A stretch of 64,000 bases of DNA from Microtetraspora sp. NBRC 16547 (GTDB lineage Bacteria > Actinomycetota > Actinomycetes > Streptosporangiales > Streptosporangiaceae): the NCBI RefSeq assembly GCF_030268965.1, contig NZ_BSSE01000021.1, positions 1 to 64,000 of the forward strand, in the 5' to 3' direction. Made by a program: the position numbers and the translations under genes. Shown here in pieces: positions 22,790 to 31,440 of the stretch. Position 1 is the stretch's first letter. Every line of letters begins with the position of its first letter. The notes beneath the pieces were generated by a model that searched no databases, was not told where the DNA came from, and saw only the letters and a list, made by a program, of their open reading frames with translations.

Positions 22790-22838
22790 GGCATCCCTTT
22801 TCTTCAGGAGCGGTCTTCCGCGCCTTGCCGGTCAGGCC

Positions 22839-24392
22839 CTAGATGATCGTGCCGGACCAGACGTTGGCGGCCTGCTTGTAGACGCCGTACGTCTCACCGT
22901 CGAAGTACGGGGACATGCTGGTGTCGATCCGCTTGTTGCCGTCACGGTCCGCGACCGCGATGGTCACGCCGTTCAGGTAGCCGAGGCGGCGGGAGTTCTT
23001 GTAGTTGAGCAGCCACGCGGAGCCCAGCGAACCCTCACCGGTGAAGGACGACTTGACTCCGACGAGCTCGTCGCCCTTGATGGCCGGGGCCTTGGCGGCG
23101 AAGGTCTTGCCGTACGACCACTTGAGGGTCTGGCCCGTGAAGGCGTGGTGGCCATCCGGGTGCGAGCCGCTCGGGTAGCCGAAGACGTAGACCGGCTTGC
23201 CGATCTTCTGGTTGTAGGCCAGGCCCTGCCCGCCCACGTTGTCGCCCAGGCGGCCGGCGTCGGACACGCTACGGACGTAGTAGTGGTCCTTGTAGTACTT
23301 CTCCTGGCTGGAGGTCTTGATCCACTTCTTGACGAAGTACTGCTTCTTGTACGCCTCGACGTAGCGCTTGCCGCGCGTCAGCTTGAGGTCGCCCTGGAAG
23401 TTCTTGTCCTTCTTGAGCTTGTGGTACTCGGTCATGGAGATGCGGGTCCACGCGTCGCTCTGGTGACCGCACCAGGTGGGGCACTTCTCGCCGTTCTTCA
23501 TGGCTTCGGTGCCGTTCGGGGCGGCGGCGTACTCCGACCCCTTGACCTCGACGGCGGTCAGCTTGATGCCGTTGATGCCCTTGGTGTAGTACTCGTCGTG
23601 CTTGGCGTAGCCGTCCGCCGGGGGATCGACCTCCACGGTCTCGGGGTCGAGGACCTTCTTCCAGTACGGCCCGCCCTCGGTGTACTTCTCGGCGAACTCG
23701 GCGGCGCTGACCTCCTCGGAGAGGATCTGCTTGTCGCCGGTGTAGGCGTCGTAGGTCTTCTTGTCGACTTCCTTGTCGCCGGCCAGCTTGATGCCGTTGT
23801 AGACGGTGACGAAGGCGTAGTCGCGGTCGCCGTCCTCATAGACGTCGAAGTCGTAGTGGGTGAAGGCCTGCTTGCCGACGTAGATGCCCCACGGGGTCTT
23901 GCCCTGGTAGTAACCGGGCACGAAGACCCACTTGTCCAGGGTGGCCTTGTTGGACTTCGTGTCGTACACGCAGTGCCCGGCCGTGGCGACCAGGTTGCGG
24001 TACTTCGACTGCACGGAGGTGGCGGTGCACCAGTGCGGGTTGCCGTCGGCACCGAGGAAGAACACCTTGCCGGTGGTCTTCGGGAGGTTGACGTTCTTGG
24101 ACGTCGAGGACGACTTCTTCTCGTCCCCGATGGCCGGAACCGTGCCGGGCTTGCTGCTCTTGGACGGCCCGCCGCTGGAGATGTGCTTCGCCGAGACCGT
24201 GGTCTCGACGTTGTACGGCGTGGCCTGCTTCAGCATCTGCGCCGACCAGAAGAAGGCGACCTGCTGTGCGGCCTGTGAGGATCCGGCCAGCGTCTCCTTG
24301 ACGCTGTAGCTGCCCGCTTGGGCCGGGGTGGCCACCAGGCCGGCGGCCAGGAGGCCAGTGAGGGTTCCGCCGATGGCGAGGGTGCGCTTCAA
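22839..24392 (-). CDS. secreted trypsin-like/V8-like serine protease
   Basis: A 517-residue protein with a Sec signal peptide (residues 1-26, cleavage after PAQA). The catalytic His is in NLVATAGHCVYDT, about residue 140, and the likely Asp is in FDVYEDGDRDYAFVTVYNG. The probable Ser lies in FTGEGSLGSAWLL near residue 455, where the usual G-x-S-G is altered. A long insert with a CPTWCG cysteine pair separates Asp and Ser, making it about twice the usual size. It probably degrades extracellular protein. TTG 24392 follows GGAGC. It stands alone, with terminator-like hairpins downstream. Confidence 0.75.
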   Translation of the reverse strand: MKRTLAIGGTLTGLLAAGLVATPAQAGSYSVKETLAGSSQAAQQVAFFWSAQMLKQATPYNVETTVSAKHISSGGPSKSSKPGTVPAIGDEKKSSSTSKNVNLPKTTGKVFFLGADGNPHWCTATSVQSKYRNLVATAGHCVYDTKSNKATLDKWVFVPGYYQGKTPWGIYVGKQAFTHYDFDVYEDGDRDYAFVTVYNGIKLAGDKEVDKKTYDAYTGDKQILSEEVSAAEFAEKYTEGGPYWKKVLDPETVEVDPPADGYAKHDEYYTKGINGIKLTAVEVKGSEYAAAPNGTEAMKNGEKCPTWCGHQSDAWTRISMTEYHKLKKDKNFQGDLKLTRGKRYVEAYKKQYFVKKWIKTSSQEKYYKDHYYVRSVSDAGRLGDNVGGQGLAYNQKIGKPVYVFGYPSGSHPDGHHAFTGQTLKWSYGKTFAAKAPAIKGDELVGVKSSFTGEGSLGSAWLLNYKNSRRLGYLNGVTIAVADRDGNKRIDTSMSPYFDGETYGVYKQAANVWSGTII

Positions 24393-24684
24393 GGGAAAAG
24401 CTCCTTGGGCTGTCGTGGGACGTCATCTGCGCCCCATCCGTCAGTTAAGGACAGGTCAAAAACCTACAAGCCACACCAACTGTCCGTAAGGCCGTTTGCG
24501 GGCATCGTTTTCCCAGGTCGGACGAGTGACCGTTTCGTTACCTAAAAGACGATCATATTGAGATAATGGCGTTCCCCCAGGTCAAGCGGGATATCTGGCC
24601 ACGCGTCCTGACCGGTCGGCGTCGCCCCAGTCAAGGCGAATTATGTGATGCGAATCACATCGAGAAGATGGCACGGATTTCGCC
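24393..24684. other. promoter region of the protease gene
   Basis: AT-richer DNA (for example CCTAAAAGACGATCATATTG near 24540) lacking genes. It is likely to contain the protease promoter on the minus strand and one for the 24685 frame on the plus strand. Confidence 0.4.
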
Positions 24685-25014
24685 GTGGAACCGTCTAAAT
24701 CGGCTTGCGCCGTCGAGGAGGCCCCGGGAGCCACCGGAAGTTGGGTGCCGAAGCCGGTTCACGAGCTGGTGCCGAAGCCGGTTCACGAGCCGGTTCACGA
24801 GCCGGTTCACGAGCCGGTTCACGAGCCGGTTCACGAGCCGGTTCAGGAGCTGGTGCCGGAGCGGGTGCCGGAGCGGGTTCACGAGCGGTTTCACGAGCGC
24901 ACAGGACCCGCCACCGGCCGCAATGCCGTGAGCCTGCCGTGGGTCGTGTTTCGCGGATCTTTTCGGCCTACGGCGACCGTCCGCCGAGGCCAGCGCTCAG
25001 GACGCCGGTTCTAG
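24685..25014 (+). CDS. possible repeat protein with PVHE tetrapeptides
   Basis: Starting at GTG 24685 the frame gives VEPSKSACAVEEAPGATGSW, then VPKPVHELVPKPVHEPVHE with five more PVHE units, VPERVPERVHERFHERTG, and a short basic tail. The acid-histidine-proline repeat could be an extended metal-binding or surface spacer, but no signal peptide is present and no ribosome site is convincing. It may simply be a frame opened by the tandem repeat. Confidence 0.25.
   Translation: MEPSKSACAVEEAPGATGSWVPKPVHELVPKPVHEPVHEPVHEPVHEPVHEPVQELVPERVPERVHERFHERTGPATGRNAVSLPWVVFRGSFRPTATVRRGQRSGRRF
24754..24849 (+). repeat. 12-bp tandem repeat CCGGTTCACGAG
   Basis: Seven units of CCGGTTCACGAG (one broken off by a GTGCCGAAG spacer, the last with GG for CG), flanked by degenerate units to 24899. 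The period is a multiple of three, so the plus frame from GTG 24685 encodes PVHE repeats and the minus frame encodes NRLV repeats. A fixed 12-bp unit without spacers excludes CRISPR. Confidence 0.85.
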
Positions 25015-25227
25015 TGCCCCAACCGGCAAGGTTTGCCCGGAAGGAGCGGTGTCCAGGGTGGTGCATCGCAAGGCGGAGGAGGAGGTCGTAGCGGAGCCTA
25101 CGGCCGACATTCCCGGGCCCCGCGGAAAGTCCGAGCTTGCGAGGAGTTTTCGTGGGTGGGGCGACAACGCGGCGAGGTGCCGCCCTGGGCGACGCGACGG
25201 GGCAAAGATTGATTGGCGGGGCACTAG
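25011..25227. repeat. MITE-like element, copy 1
   Basis: 217 bases running from CTAGTGCCCC to its exact inverse GGGGCACTAG, nearly identical to 49278-49493. It differs by two substitutions, a GGA triplet and an ATTG duplication. Ends of the form CTAG-TGCCCC suggest a CTAG target duplication or palindromic target. No transposase is encoded. The right end supplies the stop codon of the MFS gene. Confidence 0.85.
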
Positions 25228-26501
25228 GCGCCGGCCTCCATCGGCGCGGCATTCCGTGGGCCGGCGGCCGGTTCCTCTTCCGGGGCGCGCAGGCCGCGTA
25301 CCCCGGGGGACAGCAGCGCGAGCAGGGATACCACCGCGATGATCGCCGAGCAGCCGAGCAGTGCGGGCCGCGGCCCGATCGCGACGGCGACCGGCCCGGC
25401 CACCAGCAGGCCGATCGGGCCGAACATCAGCGAGCCGAGCGCGTCGTAGGAGCTCACCCGCGACAGCGCCTCCGGCGGGATCTCCCGCTGCATGGTGGTG
25501 TTCCACAGCACGCCGAAGATGTCGAAGCAGACGCCCATCACGACCCCTGCGGCGACCACGGCCCACAGCGGAGACGCCGCCCCGAGCAGCAGGTATGGCA
25601 GAGCCGTCGGCAGGGTGAGCAGGGTCGCGAACAGGATGGGACGGCGCGGCCGCAGCCGCAGAGTCACCAGGATGCCGACGATCATGCCGACGGCCTCACC
25701 CGCGAGGACCGCCGACCAGGCCGGGGCGCCGCCCAGGCTCTCCTTGGCCACCAGGGGCCCGAGAACGCCGTGCGCGGCCTGGAAGGCCACCATCAGCACG
25801 GAGAACTGCGCGACCACCACCCACAGCCACTGCCGGGAGGAGAACTCGCGCCATCCCTCGCGCAGGTCTGCGATCACCGAGTGCCGCTCCTCCGCGGAAC
25901 GCTCCGCCGGGGTGAGGCGCAGCGCCGTGACCAGCATGGCCGCTATGGCGAACATCGTGCCGCTGACGGCGAGCGCCCAGCCGGCCCCGAGCAGGACCAC
26001 CGCGACGCCGCTCAGGACGAGCCCCATGACCCGGGAAATGTTGGTGCCGAGCCCAAGCAGGGCATTCGCCGTCTGCAACCGGTCGGCCGGGACGACGTCG
26101 GGAACGATCCCGGTCAGCGCGGGAAAGAAGATCGCGGTCGCGATGCCGCTGACGGCCGCCGCCGTCACCAGACCGGGAATCGGCGTCCACCCGATGAGCA
26201 TCATCGCGGCGAGGCAGAAGTACGCCGCCGCGTTGAGCCCCTCGCCCGCCATCATCACGCGGTGCCTGGGGAACCGGTCCGCGATGACACCGCCGACCAG
26301 CATGAACGCGACCATCGGCAGCGCCTCGGCGGCGAGGACCACCGACAGCGTCGTGGGAGTCGCCCCCGGCAGCGCGAGCACGCCGAAAGCGAGGGCGACG
26401 GGCGCGAAGGCGCTGCCGAGCACCGAGATGGTCCGCGCGGCAAGCAGCAGGGCGAAACGCCGATCCCGGAGCATGCCGAGATCGCGACGGACACTGTGCA
26501 C
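25224..26501 (-). CDS. MFS transporter (drug efflux type)
   Basis: A 425-residue protein with about twelve hydrophobic segments, the MFS loop GGVIADRFPRHRVMM between TM2 and TM3, and a second-half counterpart GILVTLRLRPRRPI. It resembles actinobacterial macrolide or multidrug efflux permeases. The substrate is not deducible. GTG 26501 follows GAGGAGC. The last codon lies at the edge of MITE copy 1 and the TAG stop is inside the repeat end, so the C-terminus may have been altered by the insertion. Confidence 0.85.
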   Translation of the reverse strand: MHSVRRDLGMLRDRRFALLLAARTISVLGSAFAPVALAFGVLALPGATPTTLSVVLAAEALPMVAFMLVGGVIADRFPRHRVMMAGEGLNAAAYFCLAAMMLIGWTPIPGLVTAAAVSGIATAIFFPALTGIVPDVVPADRLQTANALLGLGTNISRVMGLVLSGVAVVLLGAGWALAVSGTMFAIAAMLVTALRLTPAERSAEERHSVIADLREGWREFSSRQWLWVVVAQFSVLMVAFQAAHGVLGPLVAKESLGGAPAWSAVLAGEAVGMIVGILVTLRLRPRRPILFATLLTLPTALPYLLLGAASPLWAVVAAGVVMGVCFDIFGVLWNTTMQREIPPEALSRVSSYDALGSLMFGPIGLLVAGPVAVAIGPRPALLGCSAIIAVVSLLALLSPGVRGLRAPEEEPAAGPRNAAPMEAGA

Positions 26502-26567
26502 TGCTGCTCCTCGCTGGTGGCCCCCGGAACGGATCCATGTTGCCGTTCACGGCAGGGAACTGTCGCT

Positions 26568-26834
26568 TCATTTAAGCGGCGCGAGGTGGGGGTGATCCTC
26601 CGTCCGCAGGTCCAGAAGGACCGGGACGAAGGTCTGAAGCCCTCCGGTGGAAAACCCCGGCGAAGGCCGCGCGTGACGTCCCACCAGCCGGTCGGTGAGA
26701 TCCTCTCGAGCTACGGCCTCACCCTGAGGGTGTGGCGGCGGGAACCCGAGCCCGAGTCCCAGCCCCAGCAATCCGCCCGGCGGCTCCCTGACCCGCCGCG
26801 GCGGTGGCACGCTCACGTCGTCCAGATCGGTCAT
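26568..26834 (-). CDS. hypothetical protein, 88 aa
   Basis: Starts at ATG 26834, overlapping the DUF6343 stop by four bases. The sequence is low in complexity (PPPRRVREPPGGLLGLGLGL) with a plainer C-terminal end (FVPVLLDLRTEDHPHLAPLK). Coupling supports expression, but no family is recognised. It could be a degenerate tail. Confidence 0.35.
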   Translation of the reverse strand: MTDLDDVSVPPPRRVREPPGGLLGLGLGLGFPPPHPQGEAVAREDLTDRLVGRHARPSPGFSTGGLQTFVPVLLDLRTEDHPHLAPLK

Positions 26835-27100
26835 GGCTCTTCCGATTCCCGTTTCTCCGCTCTCCTGCGGCGCCTGATCCGGACCCAGATGACGAGCAGG
26901 TCGATCGCGGCGACCAGGGCGATGAAGGCGGCGATGCCCGACTCGACGGCCCAGACCCCCTCTCCGGTCGCGACCGCGGCGTACGCGAACACGATCGCGG
27001 CTGCCAGCGCGATGGGCAGCGCCACTCCGGAAAGGAGCATCCGGGCACGGAGGGCACTGCGCGCCTCCAGCGGCTCGGTGCCCCGCCGGTTGCCCCACAT
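26831..27100 (-). CDS. DUF6343 family membrane protein
   Basis: An 89-residue protein with the family opening RRGTEPLEARSALRARMLLS, two transmembrane helices (VALPIALAAAIVFAYAAVA and GIAAFIALVAAIDLLVIWV) and a basic C-terminus. It is a small inner-membrane protein of unknown role, common in streptomycetes and relatives. ATG 27100 lies close to a GGGGAAGGGG stretch. Confidence 0.8.
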   Translation of the reverse strand: MWGNRRGTEPLEARSALRARMLLSGVALPIALAAAIVFAYAAVATGEGVWAVESGIAAFIALVAAIDLLVIWVRIRRRRRAEKRESEEP

Positions 27101-27173
27101 GAGCTCATCCCCTTCCCCGGAACCTCACCCGGAATCCGGCGGAACCCGTACCGCGAAGCCCCGCCGTACGGCG

Positions 27174-27530
27174 TCAGTCACCAGAGGGGACGGGTCCGAG
27201 CGGATCGTGACCCACCGACATCAGGGTGTGCCGCCAGCGGTCGTCCCTGGCCGCCACGGCCGGGGCGCCGACCACCCTTTCCCGTACGAAGTCGACGACG
27301 CGGCGCATCACCTCGACGTCCTCGTCCGTCAGGTCGACCTTGCACTTACCGAGCACGTGGAGGACGCCACGCCCCAACTCCTGGACGTCCAGGTCGGGAT
27401 CGGCGGGGGAGGCGTTCTCACCGGGCGCGGAGGTGAGCAGCCAGGAGCGCAACTCCGCCGATGTCATGTTGACCACCCCGTGGAACTCCTCCCAGAGCAG
27501 GTCCACCTCAGGGTCGGAGCGATGGGCCAT
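27174..27530 (-). CDS. DUF3140 family protein
   Basis: A 118-residue protein reading LLWEEFHGVVNMTSAELRSW, later KCKVDLTDEDVEVMRRVVDF and WRHTLMSVGHDP at the end. This is the DUF3140 pattern (DNA-binding-like small actinobacterial protein, function unknown). ATG 27530 follows GGGGGAA. A strong hairpin lies in its leader (27617-27646). Confidence 0.85.
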   Translation of the reverse strand: MAHRSDPEVDLLWEEFHGVVNMTSAELRSWLLTSAPGENASPADPDLDVQELGRGVLHVLGKCKVDLTDEDVEVMRRVVDFVRERVVGAPAVAARDDRWRHTLMSVGHDPLGPVPSGD

Positions 27531-27616
27531 GAGTTCCCCCTTCGACCAGGCTCGTCTACCCGTGAGCGCCGCGCGGATGCAGGCGCGTCCGGTCCGAAGA
27601 GAGGACGAAAAGACGA

Positions 27617-27646
27617 GACCCCGCCAGGAGTGCTCCTGACGGGGTC
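27617..27646 (-). terminator. hairpin upstream of DUF3140 (terminator or leader structure)
   Basis: GACCCCG-C-CAGGAG faces CTCCTG-A-CGGGGTC with a two-base loop. In the minus-strand RNA the odd pair is a G-U wobble, so all 14 positions pair, and a TCTCGTCTTTT tract follows. It is either a terminator of transcription entering from upstream or an attenuator of the DUF3140 message. Confidence 0.45.
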
Positions 27647-27885
27647 CCGACGTGTGCGTAACCGGTGCCGGGTCGCCTCTCGGCGAAATGCACAACGCGG
27701 CTCCAGCCGAACGGTAGTCCGCGAAGGCTAAATTAGGTGAGGCCCGGGGACACCTGCACACCGGCCACGAGAGATGTAACCACCCTTCGCCGGGCTTTGT
27801 TCCCGGCCTCCGGACTTCGTCTTCCGGGCCGCCCGCCGTCCACGCCGGGACGTGCCATGCCCCGTCCGGCGGGTAGGGCTGACTC

Positions 27886-28578
27886 ATGGTTCACACGATC
27901 GACCGTGACGCCGTACAGGAACTGCTGGCCGACCATGAGGCCCAGCTCGTCGAAGTGCTGCCCCTGGAGGAGTACGAGTGGGCGCACCTGCCGGGCGCCG
28001 CGCACCTGCCGCTCAAGGAGCTCGACGAGGAGTCGGCCGCGCGGCTGGACGCGTCGCGACCGGTGATCGTCTACTGCCACGACCGGATGTGCGACATGAG
28101 TCCGCGCGCGGCCCGTCGGCTCGAACGGCTCGGCTTCGACCAGGTCCACGACTACGCCGAAGGCAAGATGGACTGGATCGCCGCCGGGCTGCCCTTCGAA
28201 GGGCACGCCGTCCTGGTCGCCCAGGCCGTCCGCCGCGACCCGGTGATCGCCTACCTCGACGACCCGGTGGACGAGGTCGCCGAACGGATCATCGCCGATC
28301 CGGCGGGACTCGCCGTGGTGGTCGACAGGGACCACCTCGTCCAGGGCGTCATCGGCGAAGCCGAGCTGAAGGGCGTGGCCACCGGCTCGACCGCCGAGCA
28401 GGCCATGCGGTTCGGCGTCACCACCGTACGGCTGAGCGAGGACATGGAGCCGCTGGTCCGGCGGATGGATCGGGCCAAGATCCACCATCTGGTCGTGACC
28501 CGCCCGGACGGCCGACTGGCCGGCCTCTTCGTCCTGGACGCCGTCAGAGCCCCCGAATCCGAACCCGACCAGGGCTGA
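27886..28578 (+). CDS. rhodanese-like and CBS-domain protein
   Basis: A 230-residue cytoplasmic protein. Residues 1-105 form a rhodanese-like fold (VEVLPLEEYEWAHLPGAAHL, then VIVYCHDRMCDMSPRAARRL) with the active-site cysteine position in YCHDRMC. Residues 112-222 contain paired CBS motifs (DPVDEVAERIIADPAGLAVV, MDRAKIHHLVVTRPDGRLAG) that typically bind adenine nucleotides. It may transfer sulfane sulfur or sense redox under nucleotide control. ATG 27886. Confidence 0.8.
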   Translation: MVHTIDRDAVQELLADHEAQLVEVLPLEEYEWAHLPGAAHLPLKELDEESAARLDASRPVIVYCHDRMCDMSPRAARRLERLGFDQVHDYAEGKMDWIAAGLPFEGHAVLVAQAVRRDPVIAYLDDPVDEVAERIIADPAGLAVVVDRDHLVQGVIGEAELKGVATGSTAEQAMRFGVTTVRLSEDMEPLVRRMDRAKIHHLVVTRPDGRLAGLFVLDAVRAPESEPDQG

Positions 28579-28621
28579 CCATCCTTCCCGCCTTGGCGAG
28601 GCGGCACGGCGGATCATATGG

Positions 28622-29728
28622 TCAACCGGCCTGGAGCACTATCCGGGCGATCCGTTCGACGGTGGTGAAATCGCCCGCCGAAGCGCGGTTCTTCATCACC
28701 CCCACGCTGAACCCGGTGGCGGTGTCCGCGAAGGCCGCGGTGCCGCCGCTGCCGGCCATCCCGAACAGGGTGGGCTCGTCGAGTGTCGCGGTCAGGCCGA
28801 TCGAGTAGCCGAGTCCCCACGTGGCGGGGGCGCCGGTGACCTCGTCCAGGCCCGTGACCGCCGCCGAGGACAGCTCGCGCAGCCGGCCGGGGGAGACCAG
28901 CGTTTTGGCCAGCAGCGCGTCGTACATGCGCGCGACCGCGCGAGCGGTCATCGTCGCACCCGCGGGAATGTCGGCCCTCAGCACATCGGCGCGGTTGCTG
29001 AACGCGGCATCCGGCATGGCCGCCATCGGAGCCGCCGTGTAACCGTTGACCACCCTGAAGAACGGGATCTCGGCCAGCATCTCCGCGGGCAGTTCCATCG
29101 CGGGACCGGCGTCCTCGATCGTGGCCAGTCGGCCGAGTTCGGACTCGGGCACGCCGAAGAACAGCTCGTCGGCCACGCCGAGCGGACCCGCAACATCCTC
29201 GCGCAGCACCTGCGAGATCGTCCGGCCGGTCACCCGGCGTACGACCTCGCCGAGAATGAAGCCGTACGTCTGGGGGTGGTAGCCGAACCGGGTGCCCGGC
29301 TCCCACCACGGCACGGCGGCGGCGATCCCGGCGCACATCGCGTCCCAGTCGCACAGATCCTCCGGCGTGGTGCCCACCGGCACCCCGGGCACGCCGGTCG
29401 CGTGCGTCAGCGCGTGCCGTACGGTCGCCTTGTCCTTGCCGTGGGCGGCGAACTCCGGCCACACGTCCGCGATGGGGGTGTCGTAGTCGAGTACCCCGCG
29501 CTCGGCGAGCACGTGGACGACGGTCGCGGTAACGCCCTTCCCGGTCGAGGTGGCGTAGACGGGGGTCTCGGACGTGAGCGCACGGCCCGTCTCCGGGTCT
29601 GCGACGCCCGCCGCCGCGTCGACCAGGAGCGCGCCGCGCCGGTAGACGGCGACCTGCACGCCGCGCTCGACTCCCGCCCCGACGAGCTCGTCGATGGCGG
29701 CCTGCACGTCCTGCTGAAGATCGGTCAT
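28622..29728 (-). CDS. serine hydrolase of the beta-lactamase/EstB family
   Basis: A 368-residue penicillin-binding-protein-like hydrolase. The nucleophile is in VYATSTGKGVTATVVHVLA (S-T-G-K, about residue 61), the Tyr motif is GYHPQTYGFILGEV, and the late glycine motif is FGMAGSGGTAAFAD in place of K-T-G. This is the class C-like esterase/carboxypeptidase group rather than a true beta-lactamase. It has no signal peptide, so it is probably cytoplasmic. ATG 29728 follows GAGGA. Confidence 0.85.
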   Translation of the reverse strand: MTDLQQDVQAAIDELVGAGVERGVQVAVYRRGALLVDAAAGVADPETGRALTSETPVYATSTGKGVTATVVHVLAERGVLDYDTPIADVWPEFAAHGKDKATVRHALTHATGVPGVPVGTTPEDLCDWDAMCAGIAAAVPWWEPGTRFGYHPQTYGFILGEVVRRVTGRTISQVLREDVAGPLGVADELFFGVPESELGRLATIEDAGPAMELPAEMLAEIPFFRVVNGYTAAPMAAMPDAAFSNRADVLRADIPAGATMTARAVARMYDALLAKTLVSPGRLRELSSAAVTGLDEVTGAPATWGLGYSIGLTATLDEPTLFGMAGSGGTAAFADTATGFSVGVMKNRASAGDFTTVERIARIVLQAG

Positions 29729-29867
29729 GGTGAGTTCCTCTCTCGTTGACTCCCTCATGAGACGAGCGGAGCGCGAGAAAGGAATCGGTCCGCCTCCGAA
29801 CCCCAGAGCCGCAGAGCCTCGAAACCGCAAAGCCCCGCACTTCAGCTCGGGACCTCAGCTCGGAACC

Positions 29868-30875
29868 TCAGAGCGAGGCCGGAAGGCCGAGCCATGGGAA
29901 CAGGTCGTACGTCGTGATCTGGGTGATCAGACCGTCCTCAACCCGCAGCACGCCCAGCCAGGAGGGGGCAAATCCGGACTCGCCGGGCCTGCGAAGATAA
30001 GCGGCGGCGGCAGGCTGCCGGTTGGCCCACACGGGGAGGAGCCGCCAGTCGCCCCACGCCTCGGGACCCACCATCGCGGGAGTCCACGACGCCAGGAACG
30101 CCTCACGTCCCAGGATCCAGATCGGCTCGGGCGGCATCGTCTGCCACACGTCGGCCCGGAGGATCCCCGCCAGGACCGACGGATCGGCCTGCTCAACGGC
30201 ATCGATGTAGCGCCGCAGGACTGCCCGCTCCTCCGCGGTGGGCTCGGTGGAGGCGCCCCACTCCAGCCGCCGCTCCGGCAGGTGCCGCCTGACCGTCGGC
30301 CTGGCCCGCTGCAGAGCGCTCTTCACCGCGGCGACGGTCAGGTCGAGCGACTCGGCGGTCTCCTGCGCCGACCAGCCGAGCACATCGCGCAGGATGAGCA
30401 CGGCCCGCTGCCGAGGCGGCAGGTGCTGGATCGCGATCAGAAAGGCCAGCTCGATCGTCTCGCGGTCGATCACGACATCGGCCGTGTCCAGCAGCACATC
30501 GGGGTACGGCTGAAGCCACGGCACCGCGTCCGAGGCCGGCGCGTCAAGCCCTGGATCGGCGACGACCGGCGCCGAACGCGGCTGCGGCCGCCGGGGATGC
30601 GCCCTGAGGTGGTCCAGGCAGGCGTTGGTGGCGATCCGGTACAGCCAGGCGCGCAGGCCGGACTCGTCCCGCAGGGTGTCCCGCCGCCGCCAGGCCCGCA
30701 GGAACACCTCCTGCACCAGGTCCTCGGCCTCGTCGAAGGAGCCGAGCATCCGGTAGCAGTGCACGTGCAGCTCGCGCCGATGCTCCTCGACCCGCGCGCC
30801 GAACCCCTCCACGACCACCACCCGATCCGTCCCTGCCACGTCCCGGCGAGCCAACCAGAGTTCGCACGCGTACAC
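29868..30875 (-). CDS. ECF sigma factor with SnoaL-like C-terminal domain
   Basis: A 335-residue sigma factor. Region 2 is ELHVHCYRMLGSFDEAEDLV, then QEVFLRAWRRRD. Region 4 is HLPPRQRAVLILRDVLGWSA, then QETAESLDLTVAAVKSALQR. Residues 215-335 form a SnoaL-like domain (RYIDAVEQADPSVLAGILRA, MPPEPIWILGREAFLASW) that takes the place of a separate anti-sigma factor in the ECF41/ECF56 types. The start may be one of the GTGs near 30821, since the first 18 residues do not match family N-termini. No partner gene is adjacent. Confidence 0.85.
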   Translation of the reverse strand: MYACELWLARRDVAGTDRVVVVEGFGARVEEHRRELHVHCYRMLGSFDEAEDLVQEVFLRAWRRRDTLRDESGLRAWLYRIATNACLDHLRAHPRRPQPRSAPVVADPGLDAPASDAVPWLQPYPDVLLDTADVVIDRETIELAFLIAIQHLPPRQRAVLILRDVLGWSAQETAESLDLTVAAVKSALQRARPTVRRHLPERRLEWGASTEPTAEERAVLRRYIDAVEQADPSVLAGILRADVWQTMPPEPIWILGREAFLASWTPAMVGPEAWGDWRLLPVWANRQPAAAAYLRRPGESGFAPSWLGVLRVEDGLITQITTYDLFPWLGLPASL

Positions 30876-31007
30876 ACTCGAAATGATCGGATCAGCGGTC
30901 CGCCGGTGGCCGTTTGTCGGGTTGTCTCGCTACAGCCAACCCGTGAGCGATGACCAGAGCGGGTTGGAGCGGCTCATCGCTGTGCCTTCCCTGTCGGGTC
31001 CTCACAG

Positions 31008-31220
31008 ATGGTGCGGTGGGCGTTCGAGGCGGGATTCCATCGCCTGGAGCTGAAGCACTCGATCGCCAATGCGGCCTCGTGCCGAGTGGCGGACAAGCTT
31101 GGCTTTCCGCTGGAAGGTGTCTTGCGCAGCGCGCTTCGCCATGGGGACGGATGGCATGACATGCACCTGCATGCCCGGTTTGTAGACGACACGTTGGTAT
31201 CAGCTCACTCTGACGAGTAG
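31008..31220 (+). pseudogene. C-terminal fragment of a GNAT acetyltransferase
   Basis: 70 residues reading VRWAFEAGFHRLELKHSIAN, then AASCRVADKLGFPLEGVLRS and DGWHDMHLHARF. This is the last third of RimJ-like acetyltransferases, including the N-x-x-S-x-x-V-x-x-K-x-GF acetyl-CoA end. The first two thirds are missing and the upstream DNA is unrelated. Non-functional. Confidence 0.75.
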
Positions 31221-31403
31221 CACGCCGTACGCGGCCTGACGTTCCTGCTGAGGTCGCTCCTCAGGTGGCCTCGTTGATGTGGAACTGTCCGATATGGCCC
31301 TGCTCGGCTACCGTCCATAGGCACGCGCTTGCGGTGACGAGTGGCGGGTGACCGGGCTCTTCGAGTGAGCCGAGTGAGGCCGTTGCAGTACCGGTTGCAG
31401 CAG
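31221..31403. other. stretch with a possible integrase tail
   Basis: No gene. The last bases before the terminator can be read AVAVPVAAERPEA-stop, like the low-complexity tails of actinobacterial integrases that target tRNAs, so this may be the scar of an element once inserted at tRNA-Ile. Confidence 0.35.
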
Positions 31404-31437
31404 AACGCCCCGAAGCTTGATCGCTGCGGGGCGTTTT
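31404..31437 (+). terminator. terminator adjacent to tRNA-Ile
   Basis: AACGCCCCG pairs with CGGGGCGTT across AAGCTTGATCGCTG, followed by TT. It points towards the tRNA on the opposite strand, as in the int-terminator-att arrangement at the tRNA-Ala cores. Confidence 0.7.
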
Positions 31438-31440
31438 CGT

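Noticed and set aside
22680-24278. Continuation of the plus frame from the enolase fragment across the protease gene
   Set aside because: Only the first 45 codons resemble a protein family; the rest is the complement of the protease gene.
24754-24899. CRISPR-like direct repeats
   Set aside because: Units are 12 bp and contiguous with no spacers, and no cas genes occur in the window.
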